DNA of 64,000 nt from Phymatolithon calcareum (taxonomy: Eukaryota; Rhodophyta; Florideophyceae; Hapalidiales). This document shows positions 18,450 through 31,310 of this stretch, in pieces. Numbering within the stretch: position 1 is the first letter of the stretch; each line of letters opens with the position of its first letter. A program made the translations under genes and the position numbers. Location: NCBI GenBank assembly GCA_977006965.1, contig OZ345369.1, positions 1,302,001 through 1,366,000 on the forward strand. Direction: 5' to 3'. The notes under the pieces were generated by a model. The model had not been told where the DNA came from and ran no database searches. It worked only from the letters and a program-made list of their open reading frames with translations.

Positions 18450-18745
18450 ACATAATTAACTTCCGGGAAAATTCGGCAATCCTTGAATTGTGTTTGAGAA
18501 GAGCTGATCTGAGTCCCAGCGTCATCAACCAACCACAATATTAGCATCTTATACGTCGACATCAGGAGCACTCTAGCGATCATCACTCCTTGTCGACGAA
18601 TGAAAATCCCATTAGGAGAAAACTGTGCTGAACTCTTCACGATAAACAGGCACACCCGGTATTTGAACCCAGGACCTTCTCTTGACCACATCTTCGATGC
18701 GCAACCCCCGAATAAGTTTTACCACTTGACCAGATGGCGTTCCTG
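18450..18745 (-). mobile_element. tRNA-derived SINE candidate, minus strand
   Basis: On the minus strand a box A-like TGGTCAAGTGGTAAAAC (near 18730) is followed by a box B-like GGGTTCAAATACC (near 18660) at a tRNA-like distance, then about 200 bases of unrelated body. The sequence cannot be folded into a full functional tRNA by eye. Ends and target duplication were not resolved. Confidence 0.45.
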
Positions 18746-19543
18746 ATAGCTATATCAAACTCTCCAAAGCTGCCTTTGTTCACCCGTTTGAAAAATCAAT
18801 TAACCATCACGGAGTGCCAGGGAGATCCACAATCAGCTGTGGCCCTCGCTCATCAACTCATACATTCCTTTGCACAGTCTCAGATCTGCGTCTCCAATGC
18901 TGCTGTGAAGTCATCATCAGGGGCTAAACCAGTTTGATTGCAATTAATTGAAATTATGTGTTGATTGCAGTGACATGATTAATTGCAATCATGATTGCAA
19001 CTGGACACTCTTATGAAATGTTGGTGGGGCCCAATTTTCCTTCACACATGTCCTGCCTGATCAGGGGGACAAACCTGTTCACTCAGTTGTCTGCTTCGTA
19101 ATGTCTACGCGATAGTTTCTTGTAGAGATAGAAAATAAATTTCTGTTTTGAACAATTGTTGCTTAATTGGGGACTTGCGTTTAGTTGCAATTATAATTGC
19201 GAAGTCAATCTTTACATGAATAAAGGAAGTTTTAATCCTGGTTTGGCTCGGTTGGCACATTAAAACAGGTTTTGGCCAGACGGGGATCTCATGACCTCAC
19301 AGCTGTAATCAAGAGGAGCATTCAGGCAACGCGCGCAGCTCCGAACAGTTCGAAAGTTATAACAGACGGCGAATTCCATGAGAGTTAACTTCTCCAAAGA
19401 TTGGGAAAAGTCCAGCTTAATTCGAGAAAAATTAGGCTTTGGTGAAACGGGAGGTTTCACTCCAGTTATCATAGGTCGCAGTGCTGCAAGCAGGCACCAC
19501 ACAGGAGTCGACGAAGGCACAGAGCGACAGATCCGAGGGCTTT
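18746..19543. other. Unassigned stretch between two SINE candidates
   Basis: AT-rich with several ATTGCAATTA-type runs around 18940-19200. A plus-strand frame at 19378-19554 (NFSKDWEKSSLIREKLGFGE) looks weakly protein-like and may belong to the 5' part of the retrotransposon that follows. I recognise nothing else. Confidence 0.4.
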
Positions 19544-19554
19544 ACAACGATTTC

Positions 19555-19848
19555 CCCCACCTGTGGTAGTGGTAAGACTGCCTCCGCGCACCTGTGCGCA
19601 TATTTCGGTATGATACAGGCAGGAATGTTGAGGTCGCCGGTTCGAGTCCTGTCACAAGCAAGAATTGAATTAACGTTCCGCAAAAGGCACACGGATGTCG
19701 CCGTGGAGTGATGTGCAGCAGTACTAGCGCGATGCAGATACGCGAGTACCAGGAATGGATCCATATCAGGAACATTTAGAGGACCCCTAGATGTTGAATA
19801 ATGTACACTTCGTGTAATTCGAATAACCTGCAATAAACAAACAAACAA
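19555..19848 (+). mobile_element. tRNA-derived SINE with (AAAC)n tail
   Basis: Box A-like TGGTAGTGGTAAGACTG near 19565 and box B GGTTCGAGTCC near 19649, then a 180-base body and a short CAAACAAACAAAC tail. It is flanked by an 11-base direct repeat ACAACGATTTC (19544-19554 and 19849-19859). The promoter boxes, simple-repeat tail and target duplication together are diagnostic of a SINE. Confidence 0.8.
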
Positions 19849-21023
19849 ACAACGATTTCATTTTCCTTTTCTTGTTGTTGTTGCCTGAGGCGCCGAGTTG
19901 AGAGGATGGCGAGTGTTATGGTTCGGAATAAAACGAAAATTCAAATCAAACCGAACCGAAGCCGACCGCTTGCGGAGCATCCACGTATTTCTATGTGAAC
20001 GGTCGTCGATGCAAGCTCGATCGGTTTAAGTACGCAAAATTTCGAGCGGAACGGATAGTTTGCGCAAACGGAACTCTAAATCGAGTCGGACGGTGCAGCG
20101 GAACGCCTCACGAGCAGCGACTCCCACGAAAGAAAGGTCGACGAAAACCAAAAAAATTGAGTTAAACCGATGAAAAATCGCTACAGGCAGCGGGCAATAC
20201 AATCCAGCACTCGAGGCGAGAAGCCTCCCAAAAGCAAAAAAAATGCCCGCATCCAACTCGTTTCTGGCGAACCCCTTATAAGCGCGGCATGCACAAGGTA
20301 ATTCAAACACATCGAGAATACTGCTCCCAGCGGATTACTAGGAAAGACGCCACAGCGCGCTTCCTGGCCAAGTACTACAGAGCGCACAAGTGGGAAGGAA
20401 CGAATTCAAAGCGAAACAGTGTGAGTGGCACGCAAAAAGCAATTCAACCGGTCGAGCACGCCAAGAATCGGTCCCGAGGAGAACCGACACCCCCGCACAA
20501 AGTGACAAATCTTTCTAAGCATGGGTACGAGTGGGAACGGAATCGCGCCCAGAATGAAGGCGCTTGTGTCTGCCGCGCAAGATCAATCTCAAGATGCGAC
20601 TGTAGGGAATCCATCGCCTACAGATGTGCCAGGAGTGGCATAATCGGTAACAAATTCTGAGGCTGTGGCCAGTGGGTTGCCCGTGGACCGAATACGGCCT
20701 CTACGAAGGAATGGGGTGTTCGTGGAGTGCGAAACATCCCACAGGGGATCACAGAAGTACCTGGCTATCCAATCCCTTGGAGGTCCATTTATCCAAAGGT
20801 CAATCACAGAGCAACACCAATCTCAAGAATCCGGGGACGAAACCGGGGACACGGCCGATTCGGAGGCGCAAAAAGTTCATATTTCCGAACTTGGATGCTG
20901 TTCTGGAAAAAACACTGTTGTCTCCACTGTTGTCGAGTCTGAGTGGTTCACGAACACTAGTGCCATTGCTCCAGTTGCCGATACTATACAAGCGATCTTA
21001 AACGATACAGTCGTCAAGGAAAA

Positions 21024-22690
21024 ATGGCAGACATGACGGTGCTGCAAATTGCGGTGCAAATGTTCGACGCGTTGCTGACACTGGCGCAGTTCCGTGACGG
21101 ACGAAACGGAATTATATCCTGGTTGGGGTCCCCGAGAATTCTAGAACAGTTCTTTCGGGCGGTGCAACTCAGAGTGGCTGCTATGTCTAGCCCAGTGTGG
21201 CCTTGTTCTCCGGAGGAATTCATTATTGGAATTGTGCGGGAAACTGCAGACATTTTGGTACTGGCGCGCGTCACTACGAAGGAAATCTCTTTAACAGGAC
21301 AGATGGAGCGGAGCAAGGTGGACAAGCTAATGATGAGTGCGCGTCAACTGAAAGCAAACGTAGAGCGGGATGTTGTCGAGGGCGGCCGTATGTGAAAGGA
21401 AGTTTGCAATTCCGCCGGAGTCGGAAACTTGGATGATATCATGACCATGATACTAGATCAGAGACGATAGCGGGAGATGCACCGATCCCTGTAGACCGGT
21501 ACTCCAGACGCTCCGGGGAGGGACTCTGACAGGGCTCTTGGGCTGCCACGCTGAACGTTCGTCCGGCGGAATGAGCCAAAGGACGATGAATCGAAACTCT
21601 CCGAAAGAGAGATAGATGAGCTGGAATGTTATCTGTGAAGAAGTGCCACATCGGAGATAGGAATCGAAAAAGCATGACTGCTGACCGGAGCGGCTATAGA
21701 TGTGCTTAACGCACACCAGCCAGGAGGGAACGACCTAATGCGCGTGTCATTCCCTGCGATAGGAAGGGACTTCGTTGGCGCTGTTCGTGATGAAATGTAC
21801 AAGGAGAAATCCTCGCGTGTAGTCCCCGAGGTCGCGCTTACCAAGCTATTTACGCTACGCATGCGAACAAGCGATGGATTGAGGTTCGAGCTCTTCGGCG
21901 GTGTGGCCTTTAAAGACGTCTCGGATGAGACACCTGACTTCGTAAGAGTGAAGGCAGGGACAAGGAATATCCTGATACGGAAGGCGAAGTAACACAGATG
22001 GATTAGCGTTGAAACCATGCCCCAGCTATGGGATGTCATCGAAGTCGTAGAGCTGGCAGCAAAACGCATCGATCATACCACAGTACTTTCCTTGGTGCAG
22101 GTCATAGAGCTGTTGTTAATGTTGAAGGGGGCATAAGTCACGCACGGAGGAGCTACCAGCGTAAAAAGCCTATTCCGCACGTTTATCTACCGTCTGTCGG
22201 AACACGCGGTGGCCGTGCGGAGGGTAGTGAATATTACAGAGCTATCGCTGCTCATTGTACTCTGACAAAGGTCTCGCGTGGTATTCGAGGACACGATTGC
22301 AGCTGCTAAACACCACTTCATGCAAGCGTATAAGCGGGAAAGCATCGACAGTGGAGAAACCGTTCTCTGGAAAGCCCTTAGGAAGCCAGAAGGCATTGAA
22401 GCTAACTGAAAGCTTGAGAAATACAAGCGGAAGACGGAGACTGTCTCCCTAAGCGGGGTACGAAGCAGGCATCCGGGAGGAAGGACAGCGACCTTGGCAC
22501 GCGAAGTTGGGGAGGGGCATCAGGTGAAGAAGCCACGGGTACTGTCACTCCCATGCTTCCGGTGTAATAAGCCTGGGCATCACTTCTCTAAACGTGATGC
22601 GTGAGAGTGGTGCGAAATTCAGGCAAGCTGGCCTGCACGAATGCGCGAGATTGCGAAAGAAGCACGAGAGGCGGCAGGTGCACTAGATTA
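21024..22690 (+). pseudogene. DIRS-like gag region
   Basis: Broken frames: 21024-21395 (helical, QIAVQMFDALLTLAQFRD), 21702-21992 (GRDFVGAVRDEMYKEKSSR), then a knuckle-like CFRCNKPGHHFSKR at about 22554-22595, where the last zinc ligand (expected Cys) is Arg, a single-base change. A charged helical tail ends at 22690. This is where gag lies in DIRS elements. No intact product. Confidence 0.55.
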
Positions 22691-23194
22691 GATATCAGAG
22701 AGCAATGCTGAGGGACCCTCACCAACAGAAGCCGTGACTAACCGAGCGCAAACGACTCTACAGCCGCAGAGAGTTGAAGGATGAAGTGGCGCCGCCGCAG
22801 AAGGCCGTAAAGCTTTACCACGACAAAAAGTTTGATCTTCTTGAGAGCGGACATTTCCGCCATAACATTGAGACAAAGAACCTTAAGAGAGAGATTGATC
22901 AGATACCATATTCTTCTCCCCTGACAAATTGCTCCAACCAGAAACACAAACAAGCACCGGCAGACACCACAGGAGAGCACAGGCAGACCCCTGTGCACTT
23001 TGTCATATCCCACGCCTGAATTCCAATATCGGTAGGTATTCACACCATTCAGTTTAAGAAAAGATAGGATACATCTGCTGTTCCAACCCCCGACGGGGAT
23101 TGTTTGGACTCGGAAGCCTCGGAGCTGCCATTGCACAAGCAAGGGATCTATTGCGCAAAACGACCTGGATGTTGATTCTGGGCAGTGGCGTAAG

Positions 23195-24640
23195 GTGGTT
23201 CTCGTGAATGCTAACCTCAAGGCTAGCACAAGAAGAATCCCGTCGAGAATATATCGTGAAAATGGATACTTTGTTCTGCCGAACGAGGAAGCTGTTGGAG
23301 CTGAGGCTCGACAGCGCAAATTCCCCTTGGGTGATCAAATCGCGGCAACAATTCCGCCAGACGGAGCGATAGCAGTGCCACGTGACCTAAGTGCCGAGGT
23401 GAAGCGATATTTGAAAAATTGGGAAGATTGCTTTGCCACGGATACTATCCACCATCTTCAGGGAGCGCGGAAGCGCCTCGACAAGGACGACGGGCAAGGA
23501 ATTGCAGGAAACCATATGCACCGGAGGAGAGCTGTGCCAGGGAACTTAAGCGCACAGGTCCGCATCGGACCTAATGAATATCATCTCACTGTCGTTAATG
23601 TCATCCGCGCTGCGTTCAAACTCGAGCTACCGAAAAAGCTCCCCTCCAAAAATTTGCGCAGTGGTTCCGCTGCAGCGAAGAGTCTGGGGATTCGATTCGG
23701 AAAGGCTTTTGCAAGACGGCATGAGCATCGATTTGCGGTACAAAGAGATGATATTCTACTTGAAGTGGGGATTCTACGACTACTTTCCGGGCACACCGCC
23801 AATCTGCTCTTTCTCTCCACACCAAAAGAAAATATGGCAGACAGGGAGAGAATTCGAGAAGGATATCAAGCGGAGATTTCGGAGAGCTGGATCGGGGAAT
23901 CCAAACACCAACCTCCAACAGTCCCGTTTGAAATAACACCCTGCAGTGTCGAGAGAAAGCGGGATGATTCGTGGCTCCTTGTGTGGAACGCAAGCTGGCC
24001 AGCTCTCGGTACACTCGATAGCTTGGTGAATACGAGTGACAACGGATGGATCCCAGTTGCGTCAAATGCGAACACCCGGCTCCCGGAAAACCTTCAGTTT
24101 GAGTGGGGAGCCATAGAGATCAACAACGAATTACTAGAGATCTTGGCTTATGGCGCAGGGTTCGCAGGCGAAAATGTTCGGCACCATACTTGACCTCAAG
24201 AAATGGTTTCAGCAGCTCGCTATGTCAAAGGGTGAAAAGTGGAGGATACTATGCATGTAATGGGCGAATTTATGCAGGATAAAAGGATGCAAATGGGTCG
24301 TTCGTCCTCCGCCCATTCAGCGCAGAGAACTATTATTCTGATTGCCGAGGTGATCGAGCGCCGCCCGCTCCGAAAGGTGGGGTCTCGAAGAAGGTGAGTA
24401 TACGGCGGCTGGAAAGCGAGAGAACTGGATTCTCCTCCAGGACTGGGCGGTCGCAGCGAAGAGCCTGCTTCCCGGCCGGCCCAAGACAGGATGGCGACTT
24501 GGTAATCACAACCTTCCAGGACGATATTACCGTCTTCGTGATTGGAGAATACGCAGCGAGAGACGCAGCTATAGGATTCAGAAGACAGCTGCATGAGCGT
24601 TACAATTTGTGTCTAAGCGAAAAGGAATAGGCCACTATGC
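23195..24640 (+). pseudogene. DIRS-like reverse transcriptase
   Basis: An open frame 23195-24193 (332 residues, unrecognised detail) leads to an RT palm in other frames. At 24192 DLKKWFQQLAMSKGEKWR matches motif A, and in frame 24394-24630 ITTFQDDITVF gives the two catalytic aspartates, followed by RRQLHERYNLCLSEKE, the usual helix after the DD motif. At least three frame changes are needed, so it is dead. Confidence 0.65.
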
Positions 24641-25599
24641 CCTTCTCAGAACATTTTCGTCCATCGGGGAAATCTATGAGACTAGTGACCTTAACAACTT
24701 TGTTTGCAGGCCTCGGAATGAAAACATCGAGAAGTTCAGAGCAGGAGTCGAATACATGCGCATCAAGGCAGGTCATGTTGTGCCACTGCTGTGCCTCCAA
24801 GAATTTGTCAGTCTGCAGCACTTCTTATCGCGTGTCGTTAACGACGGCAACTTTAGGTGCAACTTTCCGTACCGTTGTCTTCAAAGTCTTCCCGCGACTC
24901 GAAGCCCGACTGGAATAGTGGGCCACGAGCTCATTGCCGATGCGGAAGAGCTGCTGTGCTTGCTATCATCTGGTGATCGTGAGCGTATTACTAAAGACCC
25001 AGCATTTATGCACCCAGGACTATAGGGGGCGAACTCAGACGAGAGCGGATCAGCAGGAACCCTGCGGAAGGGGTGTGTTGTTTGTGTTATGGGATAGATA
25101 GCGTCCGGAGGTTTGAATTTGCGTGTCCGCAAAGCGTTACGTGATTTCGATATCCCGTCTGGAACTCCTGACTATCGCTTTTATGTTGTACATAGGCGTC
25201 AAATCTGGGACCACCGGTACAAACGAGCAGATCGTAATTCGAAACGACAATGAAAGCGCATGTAATGCCGTAAATACACAACGAGAATTCTCGCTTCCTA
25301 TGCTAGAGGCTCTGAGCATAGAGCGGAAGATACAAAAATCATGCAGAGTGACAATTTGGATGCATCACATACCCAGAAATGGGAACAAAAGTGCGCACTA
25401 CCTCAGCCGCGCGCGTCGTTTCGATGGATTTCTTGAAGCGAGAGACTCCTGGGTTTTGAGAGACGGTAAAGTGCCACTTGAGGCGAATGCGTGGGCAGAG
25501 GCCGTGCGTGGAGCCAGATGGCGAGAGAGACGTCGTCGAGAGTATATGCTTGCTCTCGTGAGGAAGAAAACGAGGCAAAGATCAATTATGCATGGATAG
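24609..25599 (+). pseudogene. DIRS-like RT thumb and RNase H
   Basis: 24609-25025 is the connection region (FVSLQHFLSRVVNDG). 25123-25599 holds RNase H blocks: SRLELLTIAFML (catalytic Glu), VIRNDNESACNAV (Asp), and IPRNGNKSAHYLSR, where DIRS enzymes normally have NxxADxLSR. The last catalytic Asp is replaced by His. The tail is charged and links to the recombinase. Confidence 0.65.
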
Positions 25600-25699
25600 C
25601 ACCAACCGGCAACGAAGATGTTACCATTTACTTAAAAGCATCGTGGACTACGATCAGAGCTGCCGACTCATATTGGTCACAGCTAAGAGTTTTGGCTGC

Positions 25700-26261
25700 A
25701 CACGCCTCGCTCATCGATCCCTCTTCCTGGAGGGGGAATATGGCACCACGTGGTCGCCATTCCAGCGGGGGTGGGTACAGCAGGAGGGGATTCGACATAC
25801 ACGCAAGGGGTCCAAGATCAAGGCCGGGAACTTCGGCAGCTCTGCGACGAATAGCATCTCGTGCACAGAACACGGTGGCAGTCGTGGAAAGACTGCAGGC
25901 GCTGACAGCTGGAACCAGCTCCAATGGCCACGCCTTGGGGACGGTGCAGACCGTGAGATCCTATCTATGTCAATGGTACGAATTCTGCACCGTCAAAGAG
26001 CTCGGCCCCACAGCGTTCGGTTCTCTTCCAAGAGGAAGCATTTGGCCGGCATTGAAGCAGCTCAACAATGAAATATCTGTGTTTGACGAGTTTGCAACGT
26101 ACATCGTCTACTACCTACGTACATCGCGCCGAAGAAGTGGTATGAACACTGCTAGTTACGCGGAGCAGGTGATTTCTTCGATACGTAGCCTCTATGCGGC
26201 GAACGTGGGACGAAGACCAGGCCTTCGCGAGGTCTCCTTTGATAGTAATCGCCTTGTCATG
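25700..26261 (+). pseudogene. Tyrosine recombinase, N-terminal part (before the LINE)
   Basis: Frame 25491-26261 reads a SAM-like core-binding domain: VRSYLCQWYEFCTVKELGP, AFATY-type helix FDEFATYIVYYLR, and SYAEQVISSIRSLYAANVGR. It stops being meaningful exactly where the LINE starts (26262). The frame resumes in phase at 31810. Would cut and join the circular intermediate in place of an integrase. Confidence 0.65.
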
Positions 26262-27965
26262 GGGGTGGGGGAAATTGTAAGTTTTTATTTTAGAAGCCCT
26301 CAACGCCAGAGTCGCCGACACCAGAGCAGCTTCCCATGTGCTACTTTCGCATTGTCTAAAAATATCGCATCACACTATCATTTCTTCCGTCATTATTTTC
26401 TCTAATTCTAATAGTCTGTCCATCGCCTGCATTGTCTCGCCCTCAGTCTCTCCGTTGAGTTGCGGTCGTGTGAGATTGCACTGCAGGGTCTCAAGGCTCT
26501 TCTCAGCAACCTCGCCGAATTGTTCCACATAGGAAGAGGGTTTCCGTGGAGGGAAGCGTCCGACGTACCATTTCACTGCCAACATTCTGTGCTTTCGCGA
26601 TTTGATTAACACAGTCGGGGTGGCGCGCTCTTTCCTGTCCACCGGGATTTTTCGTTTCAATCCTTCCTCTGTTCGGCCCCAGGCTTCGCTAAGACGCAGT
26701 TTCTCTTCCTTGGGCGTCACCTTCCCTTGTTCCGCCCGGTCGATCTGCTCGCTGAACAGATCGTGATGTTTCATGTAGGAAATATCCCTTTTTGCGTAGC
26801 GAAGGTCTTCGGCGTTGCCTTCGTAATTTGGCTTTTTCTCGATTTCAAGTTTTTCCTTCAGTAGTCGCGCAGCAAAATGTTCGCCCAGCTGTGTCCTTCT
26901 GATTTCCGGGGGTGTGATTTTGCAGAGCGACCTCATTCGGTTTTGGAGACGGAGTGCAAAGCGTCCTCGTATGACGGAGTAGAACAAACCTTCGGCCTGG
27001 TTGATTTGAACTTGGACAGATCTCGTCCACGGGGTGAGCTGCAAGGCGTACTCCCATCGACATTGCACGAGGGTCTTGTAGATCGTTATGTTCTTCATTG
27101 TGTGTAGTCCCTTGGCATTCATTCCAATATCTCGAAGACCCAGGATAATTCCCTTCGCTTTTGAAATTCGTTTCAACGTGGCGTGTTCGGTGACACCCTT
27201 GTTGTCAACGGTCGTGCCTAGGTATTCCAGCCGTCTTGTTTCATGGAGTTCGGCCCCTGCTAGCTGGAATTTTCGCTTGAATAAACCGGGGTAGATGAGG
27301 ACTTCGCTTTTTCCCTTCTTCGTGTTCCACGTCATACCGTTCTCCCTGGCCCATCGTGTCGCTGTATCGAGGAGCCATTGCATTCCGTCGGAGTTTATCG
27401 CTTGCAGTTGGACGTCGTCGGCAAACAGGATCGCGGGGTACTTTGACATATGCCGGGGTGCCTTCTGGATCATCTCGGCAAATGTGTCCATGAATATGTT
27501 ATAGAGGCATGGGCTTAGCGGGGAGCCCTGGGGAACTCCGCGGTCGATCAGAAGCCATGTTTTCTCTTCGTCGCCCGCAGTACAGACCCATGACGGTTTC
27601 AGGAGGTATTTGATCATCTCGGCGATATCCGGGGGTAGGCATTTCTGGACTCGGCGCATAACTATGTTGCGCGGGACTCGGTCGTAAGCAGACGATAGGT
27701 CCAAGACAGCGACGAAGCGGTGACCTCTCCTCATTGTGCTAGTTGACCTCAGGATCGCAAGTTCAGTACCCTTATTCTTCTGGAACCCCAATTGGAATCG
27801 GTGCAATTTGTACCGTTGACGTATAGCAGAGTCTATCACCGCATCTATGATTTTCCTGACTTGGCTTAATAGCGAAATTGGTCTGTAGTTTCCTGAAACG
27901 TGCGCCGGCCCTTTTTTGTGAATAGGGATTAGCGTTGCTCGGCGCCATGCGGTCGGCATACATTT

Positions 27966-28008
27966 TAGTCTACCGCATACCTGCCAGTGGCAGGTATGCG
28001 GTAGACTA
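27966..28008. repeat. Perfect inverted repeat, 21-base arms, 1-base spacer
   Basis: Arms 27966-27986 and 27988-28008 inside LINE-A ORF2. It interrupts the reading frame between the endonuclease and RT parts and abuts a second inverted repeat. Confidence 0.9.
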
Positions 28009-28072
28009 CAATGAGCGGCGAACTGCTTGGACGCCTATGGCATAGGCGTCCAAGCAGTTCGCCGCTCATTGT
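28008..28072. repeat. Perfect inverted repeat, 32-base arms, 1-base spacer
   Basis: Arms 28008-28039 and 28041-28072 match base for base. It shares its first base with the preceding inverted repeat. Could be a template-switch scar or a cloning/assembly artefact. Confidence 0.9.
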
Positions 28073-29424
28073 CGGGTTTGCTTGTAGCATTTCGACTCCG
28101 ATCTTGTCCGGTCCTAGTGCCTTTCCACGGGGGCTCGAATTAGCGCCTCCTTGATTCCTTCCAGGATGGCTTTGGATACCGCGAACCGGCGCAGGTTGGG
28201 CTTCCAGGCTGTATCGGCTCTGCAGACGTTTGCTATGTGGGCTGTGAACAAACATGGGTGGACTGGAGCCCCCAGCGCGCGATTTATGCCTCCTCTCCTG
28301 CTCTTGCGTTTCAGTATTCAGCTGAGCGTGGTCGTGGCTTTGCGCGGGGATTGGAAGTCTAGGTCTTCCACGAACGTGTCGTACTGAGATTTCTTCGCTT
28401 TTCGGACAGCGGCCCGCATTTCGTTCCGGAATTTGAGGTAAGTTGACATGTCATCTGGGTTCTTGGTTCGCATCGCCTTTCGGTATAGTTTCGTTCGTTC
28501 TTTTGCCTTGTTGTCTAGCGCTCGCGTCCAGAAAGACTTGTATCTTGGAGGGCGTCTCCGCGTGTTACTCCAAGGTTTTGTTATCAGGCGTCGGAACTGT
28601 CCGTACCACTTGTCAAGTTCCTCTTGATTTTTGCAGGATTTCAGCTTGTCCATCATCTCGGGTCCCCAGCCTGCCATTGCTTCGGAAGCAGTCTTGGCCC
28701 GCTCTGCGCTCTTTCTCGCTGTTGCCGATACGAAGGACTCGACGAATGCGGGGGCTGGTTTTGTGTGCTCTACCCTCGTGGTAACTGGGATGTGTCCAGC
28801 TCTTATTCCGTCCCACATCCCATTTGGCGTTTCGACTCTTGACGCATCCATAGACTTTGTCAAGAACATGTCAATATTGCTGTTTCCTACGGGGGATCGG
28901 AAAGTGGCTCCCGTTGCTGTAGGATTCTCCAGTTGCCGGTTGCCGCCCATTGGACCAGGTGTCGTTCTCTGGTTTTCGATTTGGAGTCCCAATGTTGATG
29001 GCGCGCGTTCAAGTCTCCCATAAGATGGACTTCCCTCCGCAATTCATATGAACTATATCGAGGCATTGTTTAGTTTCGGCTTTTGTCGCGAGAGGGGAGA
29101 TGTAGGCCACCGCTACATTAATTCCTGCAGTTGCTGTGATAAGCAGTTGAACGGTGGGCGTGGCGTGTCGGTACGTGACTTTGGAAGCAATTCCTCTTCT
29201 CGTGATTAGAGCGACACCACCTCTCGGTTTGGACCGAGGGGGGCACGGGCGAGTCGCGGAGAGTTGTTGGTAAGGTACTTTGAGGGATTGGTCTTCTTTC
29301 TGCCAGGTCTCGGTTATTCCGAGTATGTCCACTGCATGCTCTTGGAGCAATTGTTCAACCATGCGCGGTAGTTCCGGTGAACCACCGACGTTGAACGTAC
29401 AAATCTTTAGATCCGTGTTCTGGG

Positions 29425-31310
29425 TCATTGCGTAGCACAAGAGGACGGTGTTTTTTGCGATGCTGTCATGAGTGTTTTAGTGTTTTCGCTGCCGGGAGAT
29501 TCTGAATCTTGTGCTACAACGTCCGACGCGGCATGTGCGTCCTCTTCTTTATAGTCTTTGTCTCCCGCCATTCGCTCGTTGCTTGGTCCCTCAGCTGATT
29601 GAGGATTCCGACCTAGGTCGTCCTCTATGTCATCGCCTTGTTCACCTGGTCCTTCGTATGGGGAGCGATCGTGATCATCATGGTTCTGATTTTTGTCGCA
29701 GGTTTTTACGCTTTCAGTTTCCATTATCGTTAGCGCTTCGTCCGCTAGTTTGAAATTCTCTCGGTACCACTTCCTTGTGTGGAAGTCGGCTGTTCCTGCG
29801 GCACAGGTTCGCATTCTCGAGCGGATGGCGCGTAAATTGCTTGTTGTGCGTTCCTTGCCAAGCACGTTTCTCCGTTTCGACACAGTGTCACTCCATATAC
29901 TGAACTTTGTATCGTATGAGAGGCGCGCAGCACGCAGGGTGGCAACGGTGCGATGGACGAGCGGCTCGTCCGTTAGCACCTCTAGGATTGCCCCTCCGAT
30001 GAAGGATAGTCCTAGTACAGCCCTTTGCGACAGCGCTTCCGTGAGTCCGTTGTAAAGTCTTTTGAGCTGATCTGGGTCGTTTCTGTTTCTAATAATTCCG
30101 CGGAAGTACAAGGGTATCACCTTTGGTGGGATGTGCGGTGGGTGAATTGTTCTCTTCACCATTCTTTGGAGTCCAGCAATTTTTCTTTGTTCTTGTTCCG
30201 GGAACATACGGTACGAGGGACTGTGCGAGGCTGCAATTTCGGCGTAAGTTCTTCGGTTTCCGTGTCTATTCCTAAGAATATCGACATCTGCGCCCGTTCC
30301 CGAGCTTGTGTCGGGGTGTCTAGCGTTGTGGCAATCCGCCTCAGCCAAGAATTTCGGGGGAGGCAGGACAGGAACTGCGTTTCGGGCAGGTAGCGAGGGC
30401 GGTGCCAGTCGGTGCGCCGGCTGGGTCGGGTGTGAACTGGCGTGCAGGCTGTTACAGCAGGCTGGGCATGCAGTACCGGCATGGCCGGCCCATTTGGTGC
30501 ACGCGCGTTTGGTGTGGCAGATGGTTTCGTGTTTGCAGCAGGTGCGGTGGACTGATGGTCTTGGTATTCTTGGTGGTTTACGTTGAAAAAGTCGCTGTGT
30601 ACGTCTAGTTTCGGTGACCGCTGTTCCGACTCCCCTTTGCGCATTAGAGCGCGGACCTCGGCTTGCAAAAGGGATACGGTTTGTGTGAGTTGCGTGACCG
30701 CGTTTGTCAGTGCTTCCATCTTGGCCCTTTCTGTGCTTTGCATCTTGGAGGCTTGATTCGGTGTATCGCTCTTGCTGCCAGTGCCGTCAATGCTTCCCAT
30801 CCTTGTTTCCGCCAGCTCAATAGCCAGGCGCATGACGGGCCCGCCGCAGAAAGCATTGCAGTCGCGACATTGGGCTCGTACCGCGCCGCATCGGCTTTGG
30901 CCTTGTAGTTTCAAAGCGTCCGGAATATTGCATTTGGGGCAACGGACATTCTTTCGAGCACTGATGAATCTCGACTTCCATTCGGAGATGTGGGCATTTT
31001 TCTTGTTACCGATCTGCAGAGAAAGGGGAATTTTGGGCTCCATTGTATGTCGTCGTGGGTGCCTCGATATGGCTTCGTCGTCCTCTCTCGTCGGTGACTG
31101 TTTTCCACGCAGGTCTGTCGAGGGGTGTTTCTTGCTCTTCTTTCTCACTGGAGAGTCGGCTTCGTCGTCGCAGTTTTCGATTTCGGGTACCAAGTGGCGG
31201 GTCGGAAGCTTCTTGTTCGGGAGGTTCTTGGGGGTCACGGCGGTGGGTTCGACTGCCAAGTGAGGCTCCATTTTGTTCAGGTTATCTTGGTTTCCTTCTT
31301 TTGGCGTCAC
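29425..31310 (-). pseudogene. LINE-A ORF1 protein (zinc-ribbon plus RRM-like)
   Basis: Two overlapping frames (31310-30156 and 30348-29425). The first has a basic, Pro-rich start, a cysteine block CPKCNIPDALKLQ...CGAV...CRDCNAFCGG (zinc-ribbon-like), and a probable coiled coil LTNAVTQLTQTVSLLQAEV. The second has an RRM-like fold (VIPLYFRGIIRNRNDPDQL, LGLSFIGGAILEVLTDE) and an acidic tail. A frameshift between about 30340 and 30160 separates them. Frames upstream (31654-31307) may be part of the same ORF. ORF1 proteins bind the element RNA. Confidence 0.7.

Larger units (their letters stand above)
26370..29440 (-). pseudogene. LINE-A ORF2: AP endonuclease and reverse transcriptase
   Basis: Starts 16 bases inside the end of ORF1. 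Endonuclease: LKICTFNVGG, DILGITETW, RGGVALITRRG, and in the next frame MGDLNARHQHWDS near 29015-28980. Linker with KALGPDKIGVEML, the RT entry. Then an uninterrupted 529-residue frame 27959-26370: LIPIHKKG, NYRPISLL, motif A VLDLSSAYDRVP (85-96), GVPQGSPLSP, FADD at 180-183, MTWNTKKGKSEVL and a C-terminal region. Breaks lie near 29009, 28318 and, caused by two palindromes, 27966-28072. It nicks the target and primes reverse transcription there. Confidence 0.85.

Noticed and set aside
19555-19660. Functional tRNA gene
   Set aside because: Box A and B are present, but no complete acceptor stem pairs and the tail and duplication indicate a SINE.
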